A stretch of DNA of 64,000 bases from Aquincolibacterium sp964606385 (GCA_964606385.1 CAZSFZ010000009.1:1-64000); one strand, 5' to 3'. Numbered from the stretch's first letter, positions 7,640 to 16,895 are shown. Notes: generated from the sequence alone by a model not told the origin. Numbers and translations: made by a program.

Positions 7640-8005
7640 TTAATGGCAACCATGCTGGGAGCAGGCGTTATGGGCTGTTAATTCCTCAAGCCCCCCTTTT
7701 AAGAATTGTTGCGCGATCGCCTCGACGGTCCCGGGGATGGCGCGGTAAGCTTTGATCCCTCCCTCGTTCAATTTTTGGACGGCCCGGGCTCCCATACCGC
7801 CGGTCACGACCGCATCGATCTCTTTCCCCGTGAGGGAGGCCATCGGATGGCACATGCCGTGGCTGTGATGCTGGTTCGAATTGTCGATGATCTCGATCGC
7901 GTCTTTTTCCGTGTCATACACCGTAAAAAATGGGGCGCTACCGAAATGTTCATGCACACGGGCGGATTTTCCGTCCCGGGTCGTGGTAGGGATGCAGATC
8001 TTCAT
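7640..8005 (-). CDS. NifX/NifB-type iron-molybdenum cofactor-binding domain protein
   Basis: 121-residue single-domain protein of the dinitrogenase iron-molybdenum cofactor family (RNase-H-like fold). Visible features are the opening MKICIPTTT, the VHEHFGSAPFFTVYD strand, a His-rich HHSHGMCHPM segment and the GGMGARAVQKL glycine loop. The C-terminus CSQHGCH could bind metal. No nitrogenase genes are nearby; such proteins are often found with Mrp-type Fe-S carriers. The ATG overlaps the stop of the DUF134 gene, so the pair is translationally coupled. Confidence 0.8.
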   Translation of the reverse strand: MKICIPTTTRDGKSARVHEHFGSAPFFTVYDTEKDAIEIIDNSNQHHSHGMCHPMASLTGKEIDAVVTGGMGARAVQKLNEGGIKAYRAIPGTVEAIAQQFLKGGLEELTAHNACSQHGCH

Positions 8006-8310
8006 GAAGGTTTCCTCTTCTTGTGAATGGGTTGATTTTTTGAGATCTTGAGAGCTTTGCCGTTAACGATCGCGTCCGCGACTTTTTTTCTGGCGTCAGC
8101 GATGATGTTGCCAAAAGTCTGCCTCGAAACGTTCATTTTTTTCGCGGCTTTTTCCTGATAAAGCCCCTCCAGGTCCGCGAGCCGTACGGCTTCAAATTCG
8201 TCGATCGTGAGCCCGATCTCCTGCAGGTCCGAAAGGGGAATGCCTCGGGGCTTGAAATAATCGGCGCTCGGCATTCCGAAAACGCGCCTGCATTTAAAAG
8301 GCCGGGGCAT
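8002..8310 (-). CDS. DUF134 family DNA-binding regulator
   Basis: 102 residues. MPRPFKCRRV at the start, the segment LTIDEFEAVRLADLEGLYQE and the helix-turn-helix AAKKMNVSRQTFGNIIADAR are typical of DUF134 proteins, which resemble sigma-70 region 4. These commonly sit with NifX-type genes. The promoter at 8342-8370 carries a near-perfect 20-bp palindrome, the obvious candidate operator. The start at 8310 follows the predicted transcription start by about 25 bases, with no strong ribosome-binding site. Confidence 0.82.
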   Translation of the reverse strand: MPRPFKCRRVFGMPSADYFKPRGIPLSDLQEIGLTIDEFEAVRLADLEGLYQEKAAKKMNVSRQTFGNIIADARKKVADAIVNGKALKISKNQPIHKKRKPS

Positions 8311-8325
8311 GGAATCGTTCCAAAG

Positions 8326-8370
8326 TTATTAGCATATGCCAATAATAGACCGCATCGCACTACCTGTCAA
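8326..8370 (-). promoter_or_regulatory. DUF134-nifX promoter with 20-bp palindromic operator
   Basis: Read on the minus strand: TTGACA (8370-8365), 17 bases, TATTAT (8347-8342), overlapping TTATTGGCATATGCTAATAA (8345-8326), a palindrome with a single mismatched pair around GCATATGC. The palindrome covers the end of the -10 box and the expected start point, a repressor position. Confidence 0.75.
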
Positions 8371-8386
8371 GGGGAGGGGGCATTAA

Positions 8387-8423
8387 GAAAAAGAGGCGGT
8401 CCCGCCATGGCAGGACCGCCTCT
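8387..8423 (-). terminator. Rho-independent terminator of the peroxiredoxin operon
   Basis: On the minus strand an 11-bp perfect stem AGAGGCGGTCC/GGACCGCCTCT with a 10-base loop runs into TTTTTC. It lies 24 bases after the peroxiredoxin stop. Confidence 0.85.
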
Positions 8424-8446
8424 CCAACGAACGCGAAAGGAACCGC

Positions 8447-9229
8447 TTAGGGTTTTTTCGCTAAAGCGGCATCGACCTCTTCTTTGGGAAGTTTTTTGAA
8501 GCACATAAACCAGTCTTTGCAGTCCATGTCTTTGTCCGGATGCGTCATGCGCTCTTTTGCGACGCCGCAGGAGCCGGCCGGCGGTACGATCACGTCATCT
8601 CCCGGGCGCCAGTCGGCGGGCGTCGCGACCTTGAACGCGTCGGAGGTCTGCATGGCTATGAGGAGGCGCTTGATCTCGTCAAAGTTACGGCCGTTCGACA
8701 GCGGGTAATAAAGGACCGCCCGGATCTTGCCCGCGGGATCGATGAAGAAAACCGCGCGTACGGCCTGGGTATCGCTGGCCGTGGGCTGGAGCATGCCGTA
8801 TTTTTTGGCCACTTCCATCTTGAGGTCTTCGATCAGGGGAAAGGTGACCTCGACATCTTTCATGCCTTTGTATTCGATCTTTTCCTTGATCGTGCGCAGC
8901 CACGCGATATGGCTGTAGCCGCTGTCGATCGACAGACCGACGAGCTGGGTATTGAGCTTTTCAAATTCCGGCTGCAGGGTCGCGAACGTCATGAATTCGG
9001 TCGTGCAGACCGGCGTGAAATCCGCGGGATGGCTGAACAGAATGATCCATTTTCCTTTATAGTCCTCCGGAAAATTGATCATTCCTTGTGTTGTTTTGGC
9101 CGTAAAGGCGGGCGCGGCCTCTCCGATGAGCGGTAAATGCGACGCGGCCTTGACTTCTTCCGCGAAAGCGGGAACGACGGGTCCCAACAGCATGCATGCC
9201 GCCAGCAAAATCGATGTGAATGCTTTCAT
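8447..9229 (-). CDS. Exported peroxiredoxin (AhpC/TSA, Prx6-like)
   Basis: 260 residues: a signal peptide (AFA near residues 21-23), then a peroxiredoxin domain with PADFTPVCTTEF and peroxidatic C75. The C-terminal region resembles 1-Cys/Prx6-type enzymes and has several further cysteines (GSCG, MDCKDWFMC). It would reduce peroxides in the periplasm. I start at the ATG preceded by AAGGAGG; a longer in-frame start at 9304 would lose the signal peptide. Last gene of the arsR operon, 34 bases after the sulfur-transfer fusion gene. Confidence 0.85.
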   Translation of the reverse strand: MKAFTSILLAACMLLGPVVPAFAEEVKAASHLPLIGEAAPAFTAKTTQGMINFPEDYKGKWIILFSHPADFTPVCTTEFMTFATLQPEFEKLNTQLVGLSIDSGYSHIAWLRTIKEKIEYKGMKDVEVTFPLIEDLKMEVAKKYGMLQPTASDTQAVRAVFFIDPAGKIRAVLYYPLSNGRNFDEIKRLLIAMQTSDAFKVATPADWRPGDDVIVPPAGSCGVAKERMTHPDKDMDCKDWFMCFKKLPKEEVDAALAKKP

Positions 9230-9263
9230 GTAAACCTCCTTCGAGGTGGGTTGAAAAGTTGTT

Positions 9264-11717
9264 TTAAATGAAAAGATTGACGTTGCCGTTCTCCGCGCGG
9301 TCAAGGTACATCGCGACGCCGCCTGTTTCCACGCCGTCGATCAATTCCTCGAGCTTGATCCCCATGAGGTCCATGGACATCGAGCAGGCGACCAGCTTCG
9401 CGCCCGCGGCCTTCGCGCTCATGATCAATTCCGTGAGCGAGGCCACGTTCTTTTTCTTCATGATGCCTTTGATCATCTGAAGGCCCATCCCGCCCATGTT
9501 CATCTTGGAAAGGGCGAGCTTCTCGGGGCCTTTCGGCATCATGAATCCAAACATGCGCTCGACGAGATTTTTTTTCACCGGCCCGGATTTGGGTTTTCTG
9601 AGGACGTTTAGGCCCCAGAAGGTAAAGAACATCGTGACTTCGCTGCCCATGGCGAGGGCGCCGTTGGCGATCACAAAGGCGGCCATTACTTTGTCGAAAT
9701 CGGAACTGAACACAACGATCGTTTTTTTCTTCGGGTCCCCGGAGGGGGCGTTCGCGGCCATGGGATTCTCCTTTTTCCGGATCGTCGCCTGGTATTTCCC
9801 GGCGGCGGGTTTTAGTTCGATCAGTTCATTTCCCGTGCTTTGGCACCAGGAGCGGATATCGCTCACAAATCCCGGGTCCGTCGCGGAGATCCGGAGCGCC
9901 TCTCCGTCCCGGAGCTTTTCGATCTCGTTTTTGACGCGGAGGATCGGGCCGGGGCACTGCAGGCCGCACGCGTCGACTTCTTTGGAAAGCATCACAGGCC
10001 CTGACGCGTCCGCGGGGACGTTGTCGCGGGCGCCCGTATCGTCTTTCATTTCCGCGGACACGGGTTTTTGGGGAAGAAGTCCGAGGCTGGCCTGGTAGGT
10101 GTCGTAGCCGCCGGTCAGGTTCCTGCATTTGAAACCGTTCTGGGACAGGATGCGGCAGGCGAGATAACCCCGCAGGCCCACTTTACAATACGCGAGATAT
10201 TCTTTTTCCTTCGAGAGTTCGCCGAGCCGCCCCCGGAGTTCGTGAAGCGGGATATGGAGCGCCCCCGGGATCATCCCCGAAGTCACTTCCTCGGCGGTGC
10301 GTATGTCCAGCACCTGCTGATCTTTTTTCGGATGCGTGGCGTCCTCGGGATGGCAAACAAGGACATCCTTGCGGAGGACGTTCGCCGCGGCAAAACCGGC
10401 GTAATTAACAGGGTCCTTGGCGGAACCATAGGGAGGAGCATAGGAAAGCTCCATATCTTCCAGATTGTAGACCGTGAGCCCCGCGCGAAGGGCCGTCGCG
10501 ATCACATCGATACGCTTGTCCACACCGTCCGCCCCAACCGCCTGCGCGCCCAGGATCTTGCCGCTTTGCGGGTCAAAGATAAGTTTGAGGTTGATGGGAG
10601 AAGCACCGGGGTAATAACTCGCGTGCGAAGCGGCATGTACATAGATCTTTTCGTAAGGGATCTTGAGCCGTTTCAAAGTCTTTTCGCTTGCCCCGGTCAT
10701 GCCGATCGAAAGGCCGAAGACCTTGCAGATCGCAGTGCCCTGTGTGTTCTTGTAAGACGAGAGCCTTCCGAAAATATTGTCCGCAGCGATACGGCCCTGC
10801 CGGTTCGCCGGCCCCGCGAGGGGGATCAGGGCTGATTCGGCCGTGACGAGATCCTTCACTTCGACCGCGTCGCCGACAGCAAAAATAGAGGGATCGCTGG
10901 TCCGCATATATTCATCCACCAGGATGCCGCCGCGCGTTCCGGTCTTAAGTCCGGCTTCTTTTGCGAGTTTGATTTCGGGTTTGACGCCGATCGCGAGGAC
11001 CGCGAAACTGCAAGCCAGGGATTCTCCCGTGCTGAGTTCCGCTCGGAGCCCGGAATGTTCTTCACGGAATGCCTTTACGGAAGTTCCGAGGCGCAGGTCG
11101 ACCCCGTGGAGCGTGAGTTCCTGATGAAGAGGTGCGGCCATTTCGGGGTCCGCGGGCCCCATGACCTGTCTGGTCAGCTCGACCAAAGTGACGGGGACCT
11201 GTTTTTCTCTCAAGGCCTCCGCCATTTCAAGGCCGATATAACCGCCTCCCACGATCAGGACCGGACCGTTTGCGCGTGAAGCGATCTCCTTTTTGATCGC
11301 GTCCATATCGGGAATACTGCGCAAGGTGAGGACCTTTTTGGAGTCTATGCCCGGGATCGGGGGGCGAACAGGTTCCGCGCCGGGGCTTAATATAAGGAAG
11401 TCGTAGGGTTCCTTGCGCTCGATCCCGGTCGTGAGTTCCCGCGCGACGACCTGTTTTTGAGCCGGATCGATCCGCAGGACTTCCGTCCGGACGCGGACGT
11501 CGATATTGAAATTCTTCCGCATGCTTTCCGGGCTTTGGACGATGAGACGTTCGCGGTCGGGGATTACGCCGCCGATGTGGTAGGGAAGTCCGCAATTCGC
11601 GAACGAGATATGCTCGCCGCGCTCAAACAGGATGATATCGGCTTTTTCCGAAAGACGGCGCGCGCGGGCCGCCGCCGAGGCCCCTCCGGCCACGCCTCCT
11701 ACGATCAAAATACGCAT
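9264..11717 (-). CDS. Four-domain CoA-disulfide-reductase/rhodanese/TusA/DsrE fusion
   Basis: 817 residues. Residues 1-445 are a FAD/NAD(P)H disulfide reductase of the CoADR type with a single active Cys (C42 in SFANCGLPYHIGG) and an NAD-binding GGGYIG (157-162). Residues 455-550 are a rhodanese domain with catalytic C511 in AYCKVGLRG. Residues 580-650 are a TusA domain with DACGLQCPGP (C588). Residues 664-817 are a DsrE/F-like domain with C778 in VACSMSMD. This puts persulfide reduction, sulfur transfer and sulfur relay in one chain. The gene follows arsR by one base and precedes the peroxiredoxin, consistent with persulfide or redox-stress handling. Confidence 0.88.
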   Translation of the reverse strand: MRILIVGGVAGGASAAARARRLSEKADIILFERGEHISFANCGLPYHIGGVIPDRERLIVQSPESMRKNFNIDVRVRTEVLRIDPAQKQVVARELTTGIERKEPYDFLILSPGAEPVRPPIPGIDSKKVLTLRSIPDMDAIKKEIASRANGPVLIVGGGYIGLEMAEALREKQVPVTLVELTRQVMGPADPEMAAPLHQELTLHGVDLRLGTSVKAFREEHSGLRAELSTGESLACSFAVLAIGVKPEIKLAKEAGLKTGTRGGILVDEYMRTSDPSIFAVGDAVEVKDLVTAESALIPLAGPANRQGRIAADNIFGRLSSYKNTQGTAICKVFGLSIGMTGASEKTLKRLKIPYEKIYVHAASHASYYPGASPINLKLIFDPQSGKILGAQAVGADGVDKRIDVIATALRAGLTVYNLEDMELSYAPPYGSAKDPVNYAGFAAANVLRKDVLVCHPEDATHPKKDQQVLDIRTAEEVTSGMIPGALHIPLHELRGRLGELSKEKEYLAYCKVGLRGYLACRILSQNGFKCRNLTGGYDTYQASLGLLPQKPVSAEMKDDTGARDNVPADASGPVMLSKEVDACGLQCPGPILRVKNEIEKLRDGEALRISATDPGFVSDIRSWCQSTGNELIELKPAAGKYQATIRKKENPMAANAPSGDPKKKTIVVFSSDFDKVMAAFVIANGALAMGSEVTMFFTFWGLNVLRKPKSGPVKKNLVERMFGFMMPKGPEKLALSKMNMGGMGLQMIKGIMKKKNVASLTELIMSAKAAGAKLVACSMSMDLMGIKLEELIDGVETGGVAMYLDRAENGNVNLFI

Positions 11718-11718
11718 G

Positions 11719-12021
11719 TTAATCCTCCTCCGAACAACTTTTCTTGATGCAGTTCAAAACATTCAGGACTTGCGGGCGGGCCAGAGAATAATAACGGAAA
11801 TTGCAATCGGCCTCGCTCGCGAGGATGCCGGCCTTCTTTAAAAGGGCGAGGTGTTTTGAGATCACGGCCTGGGGCAGGTCGAGCCGAGTAGCCAGTTCAC
11901 CAACGGCGGAACGCCGGGAACGGAGCATTTCCACGATCCGCAGGCGGTCCGGGTGCGCCAGGACCCGCAGTTTTTTCGCGGCCCGTGCAAGCGTCTTGGG
12001 GTCGATCGGGATCTTTTTCAT
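11719..12021 (-). CDS. ArsR/SmtB-family regulator
   Basis: 100 residues, a winged helix with LRVLAHPDRLRIVEML, the recognition segment LPQAVISKHLALLKKAG and a wing ending FRYYSL. Cysteines at about 83 and near the C-terminus (CIKKSC) could sense metal, persulfide or oxidants, as in SqrR/BigR-type members; which is unknown. The start ATG coincides with the predicted transcription start. First gene of the operon with the sulfur-transfer fusion and peroxiredoxin, which it probably represses. Confidence 0.85.
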   Translation of the reverse strand: MKKIPIDPKTLARAAKKLRVLAHPDRLRIVEMLRSRRSAVGELATRLDLPQAVISKHLALLKKAGILASEADCNFRYYSLARPQVLNVLNCIKKSCSEED

Positions 12022-12027
12022 GTTGAC

Positions 12028-12057
12028 AATATACTAATTTTGGAATATATAAGTCAA
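12028..12057 (-). promoter_or_regulatory. arsR operon promoter
   Basis: Minus strand: TTGACT (12057-12052), 18 bases, TATATT (12033-12028). The -10 ends 6 bases before the arsR ATG, so a leaderless mRNA is predicted. The spacer is AT-rich and bounded by ATATA half-sites in inverted order, a plausible ArsR operator. Confidence 0.6.
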
Positions 12058-12124
12058 GGAATATTTAACCGAGACGTTCGGCGCGGCTTCGGCCGGTGAT
12101 CCTTACTGATAAAACAGGTTTTCA

Positions 12125-13552
12125 ATGACGAAGAAACTCTTTAAGATAGAGGCCATGATCCAGAAGATCCTTTCCCTTGTCCTGCCGGTCATGCTTTTGG
12201 CCGTGCAACCGGTGTTCGCTGAAACGCCCGTCACGACGGATCAGACATGCATCGAAAAGCTGACCTTCCTTGATTTTTACCAAAAAGTTCTCGCGCATTA
12301 TCCTGCACTAAAAAAACAGTACGAGAAGATCGCGCAGGCGAAGGCCCAGCGCAATCTCGCGATATCCGACCTTTTTCCGCACGTCCAGGGCGTGTTCTCC
12401 ACCGTGACGACCGATGACCCGGTCGGCGTTTTCGGGGACCTTTTGCGCCAGCAAAAATTCACCCAGAATGATTTTTCGCTGGAGTCGCTCAACCGGCCCG
12501 ATGCCCGCACGAATTACCACGTGGGGATCGAAGGGGAGATGCTGCTTTTTGATTCTTTTAATACGATCTCAAAGATCCGCTCGGCCCGCCGGATGGTCAA
12601 GTCCGCCGACCTTGAAGCGGATTTCACGGAAATGGAGGCGGGGATCGTGGCGCTTGAAAGTTACCTCGGGCTCCTTCTCGCGCAGGAGAACTTCGATATC
12701 GTCTCGGGCGTCAAATCCGAAAGCGATCAGGATATCCGGCAGGCCGAAGACCTGAAGGAAAAAGGGATGATCCTCGGGGCGGATTATTACGCGGCCCGCG
12801 TGATCGCGGCTTCGATCGAACGCGAATACCACCGTTCGGAGGCCCTCCTCAAAAGCTCCCGCATGCTCATGAATATCCTGATGGGCGCGGACCCGGGCCT
12901 CGCGTGGGACCCCGTGGGAAAACTTCCCGAGATCAAACGGGAAGCGGTCGACCTCCGGGTCTGGCTCGCGCAGTCCTACCAGCAACGGAAAGACCTTGCC
13001 GCGATGGACCAAATGGTGGACGCGGCGCGCATCGAATCGTTCCGCCAGAAAACATCCTTTCTCCCAAAATTCTACGGTTTCGGAAGTCTTAATGAAGACG
13101 CGAACACCTGGCGCTCGGGCGGCGAGAATTTCACGGTGGGGTTCAAGGGGACCATGGATTTTCTTGATCCCGCGCTCCCGGGAAGGATCCAGAAGGCCAA
13201 GCATCAATATGAAGAGCTCAAGGCCGACCGGCAGGCGCTCCGGGACGCGATCGTCAAGGACCTGGTGCTGGAATTGGCCCGGTATGAATCCGCGACCGCC
13301 GACCAGCCCGTCCTGAAACAGGCCGCGCAGGACGCGCAGCAGGCGAGCGAACAGACGGCCAAGCTTTATCAGGAGGGACGGAAATCCATCGCGGACCTTC
13401 TGGAGATCCGCCGCCTGCATCTGGACACCACTTCCGGTTTCCGGAGCCTCCTTATGGCGCTGGAGCTGGAGTACGCCAAATTATTATTCCTTTCCGGCCA
13501 GCTTGATGAAAACGGGCTTCGACAAGTCAACGAACGATTCAATAACCAGTAA
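12125..13552 (+). CDS. TolC-like outer-membrane efflux protein
   Basis: 475 residues with a signal peptide (ending near VFAETP) and the long alpha-helical hairpin repeats of outer-membrane efflux proteins, including the usual ending LLEIRRLHLDTTSGFRSL and a terminal LEYAKLLFLSG. It would form the outer-membrane exit duct for the RND pump encoded 56 bases downstream. ATG 12155 is an alternative start that gives a shorter, more usual signal peptide. No periplasmic adaptor gene lies in this pair. Confidence 0.82.
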   Translation: MTKKLFKIEAMIQKILSLVLPVMLLAVQPVFAETPVTTDQTCIEKLTFLDFYQKVLAHYPALKKQYEKIAQAKAQRNLAISDLFPHVQGVFSTVTTDDPVGVFGDLLRQQKFTQNDFSLESLNRPDARTNYHVGIEGEMLLFDSFNTISKIRSARRMVKSADLEADFTEMEAGIVALESYLGLLLAQENFDIVSGVKSESDQDIRQAEDLKEKGMILGADYYAARVIAASIEREYHRSEALLKSSRMLMNILMGADPGLAWDPVGKLPEIKREAVDLRVWLAQSYQQRKDLAAMDQMVDAARIESFRQKTSFLPKFYGFGSLNEDANTWRSGGENFTVGFKGTMDFLDPALPGRIQKAKHQYEELKADRQALRDAIVKDLVLELARYESATADQPVLKQAAQDAQQASEQTAKLYQEGRKSIADLLEIRRLHLDTTSGFRSLLMALELEYAKLLFLSGQLDENGLRQVNERFNNQ

Positions 13553-13590
13553 CACCTACGAGGTGTAGAGACACCACACCTCGTAGGTGT
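13552..13590. repeat. Inverted repeat CACCTACGAGGTGT
   Basis: Two perfect 15-base arms (13552-13566 and 13576-13590) with a 9-base loop form a hairpin between the TolC-like and RND genes, touching the TolC stop codon. No T-tract follows, so it reads as an inserted repeat or processing site rather than a terminator. Confidence 0.7.
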
Positions 13591-13608
13591 GAGAAGGTAA
13601 CGGTTCCT

Positions 13609-16600
13609 ATGTCCCAACATCATCATTCCGATATCATCAGCGGGATCGTCAGTTATTTCGCCAAATCCAAGATCACGCCGCTCATTATCGCGGTGTCGAT
13701 CGTGCTCGGCGTTTTCGCGGTCATGAACCTGCCGCGGGAGGAAGAACCGCAGATCTCGGTGCCGATGTTCGATATTTTCGTGTCCTATCCCGGCGCGGAT
13801 TCCAAAGAAGTCGAGCAACGGATCGTCACACTTGGAGAGAGAAAGCTCTGGGAGATCCCCGGCGTGGAATACGTGTACTCCACGATCGAGCCGGAAGGCG
13901 CGCTTATCATCGTGCGGTTCAAGGTCGGCGAAGACCCCGAAAAGAGCCTGATCAAGCTCTATACCAAAGTTTATTCCAATCTCGATTTCCTGCCTCAGGG
14001 CGCGACCCAGCCTTTCATTAAAGTCCGTTCGATCGACGATGTGCCGATCCTGACGCTGACCTTCCATTCCAAGGACAAGGATCCGGTGACGCTGCGGCGC
14101 ACGGTCGCCAATATCCAGAACGTCGTGAATGCCATTCCGGATGTGTCCGAGACCCACATCACGGGCGGGCGCAAACGCCAGTTCCAGGTCTTTTTCGACG
14201 AAGAAAAGCTCAGGGCCCGTCTTTTGAACCCTCTCGAGATCGCGCAGATCATCCGTTCGGCGAACGTGAAACAGGCCGCCGGTCATCTGGAAAGATCGCC
14301 GGAACTTGAATCGGTGGAAGCGAATTCGTTTTTCCGAACGAAGTCCGACCTTGAAAACCTCGTGGTCGGCGTCAGCGCCGGAAGCGTTGTGACCCTGAAA
14401 GACATCGCGAAGGTCGTTGACGGGCCGGACGAGGAAGAGCGGGCGGCCGGGATCTTCTTCGGACCTGCGTCGAAGGCCGCGGACAAAGGACCTTTTCAGG
14501 CGGTAACACTCTCGATCTCAAAACGCAAGGGCGCCAATGCCGCGCATCTTTCGGAAGTGATCCTGCATGCCATCAAGGAATTGCCGGAATCAACGCTTCC
14601 AAAGGATATCGAAATGACCGTGACGCGGGACTACGGCGAGACCGCCAAAGAAAAATCCGACGAACTGCTTTTTCATATGGCGATTGCGGTCTTCGGCGTG
14701 AGCCTTTTGATCGCCTGGTCGCTCGGGCTCCGGGAATCGGGGGTCGTGGCGATTGCGATCCCGATGACGCTCGCCTTGACGCTCGCCACCTTTTATTTTC
14801 TCGGGTTCACGCTGAACCGCATCACGCTTTTCGCGCTGATCTTTTCGATCGGTATCCTGGTCGATGACCCGATCGTGGATGTCGAGAATATCGTGCGCCA
14901 CCTCCGGCTTCCCAATAACAAAGGGAAATCCATCCTGGATATTACGATCGAGGCCGTGAATGAGGTCCGCAGCCCCTTGATCCTCGCGACGCTTACGGTG
15001 ATCGCGGCGATCCTGCCGATGGCTTTTGTGAGCGGGCTCATGGGGCCTTACATGCGGCCGATCCCGATCGGGGCGAGCGCGGCGATGATGTTCTCGATGT
15101 TCGTGGCTTTTGTCGCGACCCCCTGGGCCGCGTATCAGATCCTGGGGAAAGCCTTCGCGCAAGGGAAACTCAAGGCACACCATGAAGGGGAAAAGGAAGA
15201 TTTTCTTACGCGTCTTTACCGCTCGTACATGAACCCGCTGATCTTTAATCCCAAGGTCCGTAAATTTTTTCTGATCGGACTGGGCGGCGCCTTGATCCTC
15301 GCGATGGCCCTCGTGCCGCTCAAATTGGTCCGGATGAAGATGCTGCCCTTTGATAACAAGAACGAGTTCCAGGTTATCCTCAATATGCCGGACGGCGCTT
15401 CGCTTGAAGCGACGCAAAAAGCGATCACCGAGATCGCGGATTATCTCGTGACGGTCCCCGAGGTGAAGGATATCGAGATGTATGTGGGGTCTGCCGCGCC
15501 TTACAACTTTAACGGGCTGGTTCGGCATTATTTCCTCCGTTCGAAGCCGCATCAGGCCGACCTTCAGGTGAATCTTGCCGGGAAACATGACCGCAAACGG
15601 CAAAGCCACGACATTGCTAAAGCGGTGCGTCCGAAGATCCATGAGATCGTGGAAAAATACAAAGGTCATGTCCAGGTGGCGGAGGTCCCGCCAGGTCCGC
15701 CGGTCCTTTCAACCCTCGTGCTTGAGATCTACGGCCCCACGCTCGCCGGACAGCAAGAGCTTGCCAAGCAGATCGAAGGCCTGCTGGCCTCGGCGGAAGG
15801 CGTGACCGATATCGATACCTATGTCCGGGAGCCCGAGAAACTCGCGCGGCTGAGGGTCAATACGGAAAAGGCGTCGCTGAACGGCATTCCCGTGGATCAG
15901 ATCGCCACGGCCATCACGGCCGCCGTAGGCGGGAAGACCGTGGACCTCGCGCACTTGTCGGAGGAATACGAACCCGTGGAGATCCTCCTGAGGCTGCCGA
16001 AAGAAAAACGCGCCGGGCTTGATAGTGTGCTCAATATGACGCTTCTGTCGCGTTACGGTAATCCGATCCCGGTCCGCGAACTGGTCCATGTCGAGAAGGA
16101 CCGGAAGGACCTTGCGATCTATCACAAGAACCTGATGCGCGTTTCCTATGTGATCGCGGACGTGGCGGGGAAATACGAAAGCCCGGCGTACGCGATCCTG
16201 AAACTGAAAAAAGAGATCGCGCAGATCCCGGCGCCGGAAAATCATGAAGGACAAAGAACGGTCGACCAGATCTTTAACGGCCAGCCCAAAACGGCGGACC
16301 GCTGGACCTTGAAATGGGACGGGGAATGGCAGATCACGTACGAAGTGTTCCGGGACCTCGGGATCGCGTTCGCGTTCGTCCTGCTCCTGATCTACGCGCT
16401 CGTGGTCGGCTGGTTCCAGTCGTTCAAGACGCCCTGGATCATCATGCTGCCGATCCCGCTCACGTTGATCGGGATCCTGCCGGCCCATTGGCTCGGCGGT
16501 GTTTTCTTCACGGCGACTTCCATGATCGGCATGATCGCCGGCGCGGGGATCGTGGTGCGGAATTCGATCATCCTGGTGGATTTTATCGAACTGCGTCGCG

Positions 16601-16848
16601 CCGAGGGCATGCCCCTCGAGGAAGCCGTGATCGACGCGGGCGCGAAGCGTTTCAGGCCGATGCTTCTGACGGCCGCGGCGGTCGTGGTCGGGGCTTCGGT
16701 GATCCTCTTCGATCCGATCTTTCAGGGATTGGCCGTGGCGCTGATGGCGGGCGAGATCGCTTCGACGATCCTGTCGCGCACGGCAGTGCCGGTTTTCTAT
16801 TACATGATGGCTAAAAAAGAAAAAATCTCGGGGAACGTGGAACGTTGA
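13609..16848 (+). CDS. RND-family efflux permease (AcrB-like)
   Basis: 1079-residue inner-membrane pump with the duplicated RND architecture: an N-terminal helix, a large periplasmic porter loop, a first helix bundle with GILVDDPIVDVENIV (the proton-relay Asp pair), a second periplasmic loop and a second bundle containing GAGIVVRNSIILVDF. It would use proton motive force to expel a solute through the TolC-like duct. The last residues (ISGNVER) are encoded by an arm of the GGAACG repeat, so the original stop was probably displaced. Substrate unknown. Confidence 0.85.
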   Translation: MSQHHHSDIISGIVSYFAKSKITPLIIAVSIVLGVFAVMNLPREEEPQISVPMFDIFVSYPGADSKEVEQRIVTLGERKLWEIPGVEYVYSTIEPEGALIIVRFKVGEDPEKSLIKLYTKVYSNLDFLPQGATQPFIKVRSIDDVPILTLTFHSKDKDPVTLRRTVANIQNVVNAIPDVSETHITGGRKRQFQVFFDEEKLRARLLNPLEIAQIIRSANVKQAAGHLERSPELESVEANSFFRTKSDLENLVVGVSAGSVVTLKDIAKVVDGPDEEERAAGIFFGPASKAADKGPFQAVTLSISKRKGANAAHLSEVILHAIKELPESTLPKDIEMTVTRDYGETAKEKSDELLFHMAIAVFGVSLLIAWSLGLRESGVVAIAIPMTLALTLATFYFLGFTLNRITLFALIFSIGILVDDPIVDVENIVRHLRLPNNKGKSILDITIEAVNEVRSPLILATLTVIAAILPMAFVSGLMGPYMRPIPIGASAAMMFSMFVAFVATPWAAYQILGKAFAQGKLKAHHEGEKEDFLTRLYRSYMNPLIFNPKVRKFFLIGLGGALILAMALVPLKLVRMKMLPFDNKNEFQVILNMPDGASLEATQKAITEIADYLVTVPEVKDIEMYVGSAAPYNFNGLVRHYFLRSKPHQADLQVNLAGKHDRKRQSHDIAKAVRPKIHEIVEKYKGHVQVAEVPPGPPVLSTLVLEIYGPTLAGQQELAKQIEGLLASAEGVTDIDTYVREPEKLARLRVNTEKASLNGIPVDQIATAITAAVGGKTVDLAHLSEEYEPVEILLRLPKEKRAGLDSVLNMTLLSRYGNPIPVRELVHVEKDRKDLAIYHKNLMRVSYVIADVAGKYESPAYAILKLKKEIAQIPAPENHEGQRTVDQIFNGQPKTADRWTLKWDGEWQITYEVFRDLGIAFAFVLLLIYALVVGWFQSFKTPWIIMLPIPLTLIGILPAHWLGGVFFTATSMIGMIAGAGIVVRNSIILVDFIELRRAEGMPLEEAVIDAGAKRFRPMLLTAAAVVVGASVILFDPIFQGLAVALMAGEIASTILSRTAVPVFYYMMAKKEKISGNVER

Positions 16849-16895
16849 ACGAAAAAGCATTTACGTTCACCGTTTCCCGTTAGCCGTTCTCCGAG
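16827..16895. repeat. GGAACG/CGTTCC inverted repeat, copy 1
   Basis: Left arm CTCGGGGAACGTGGAACG... (16827-16851) and right arm CGTTCACCGTTTCCCG...CGTTCTCCGAG (16864-16895) flank an A-rich loop. The left arm forms the last codons of the RND gene. Same family as copies at 21681, 22801, 25528 and 63451. Confidence 0.75.
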
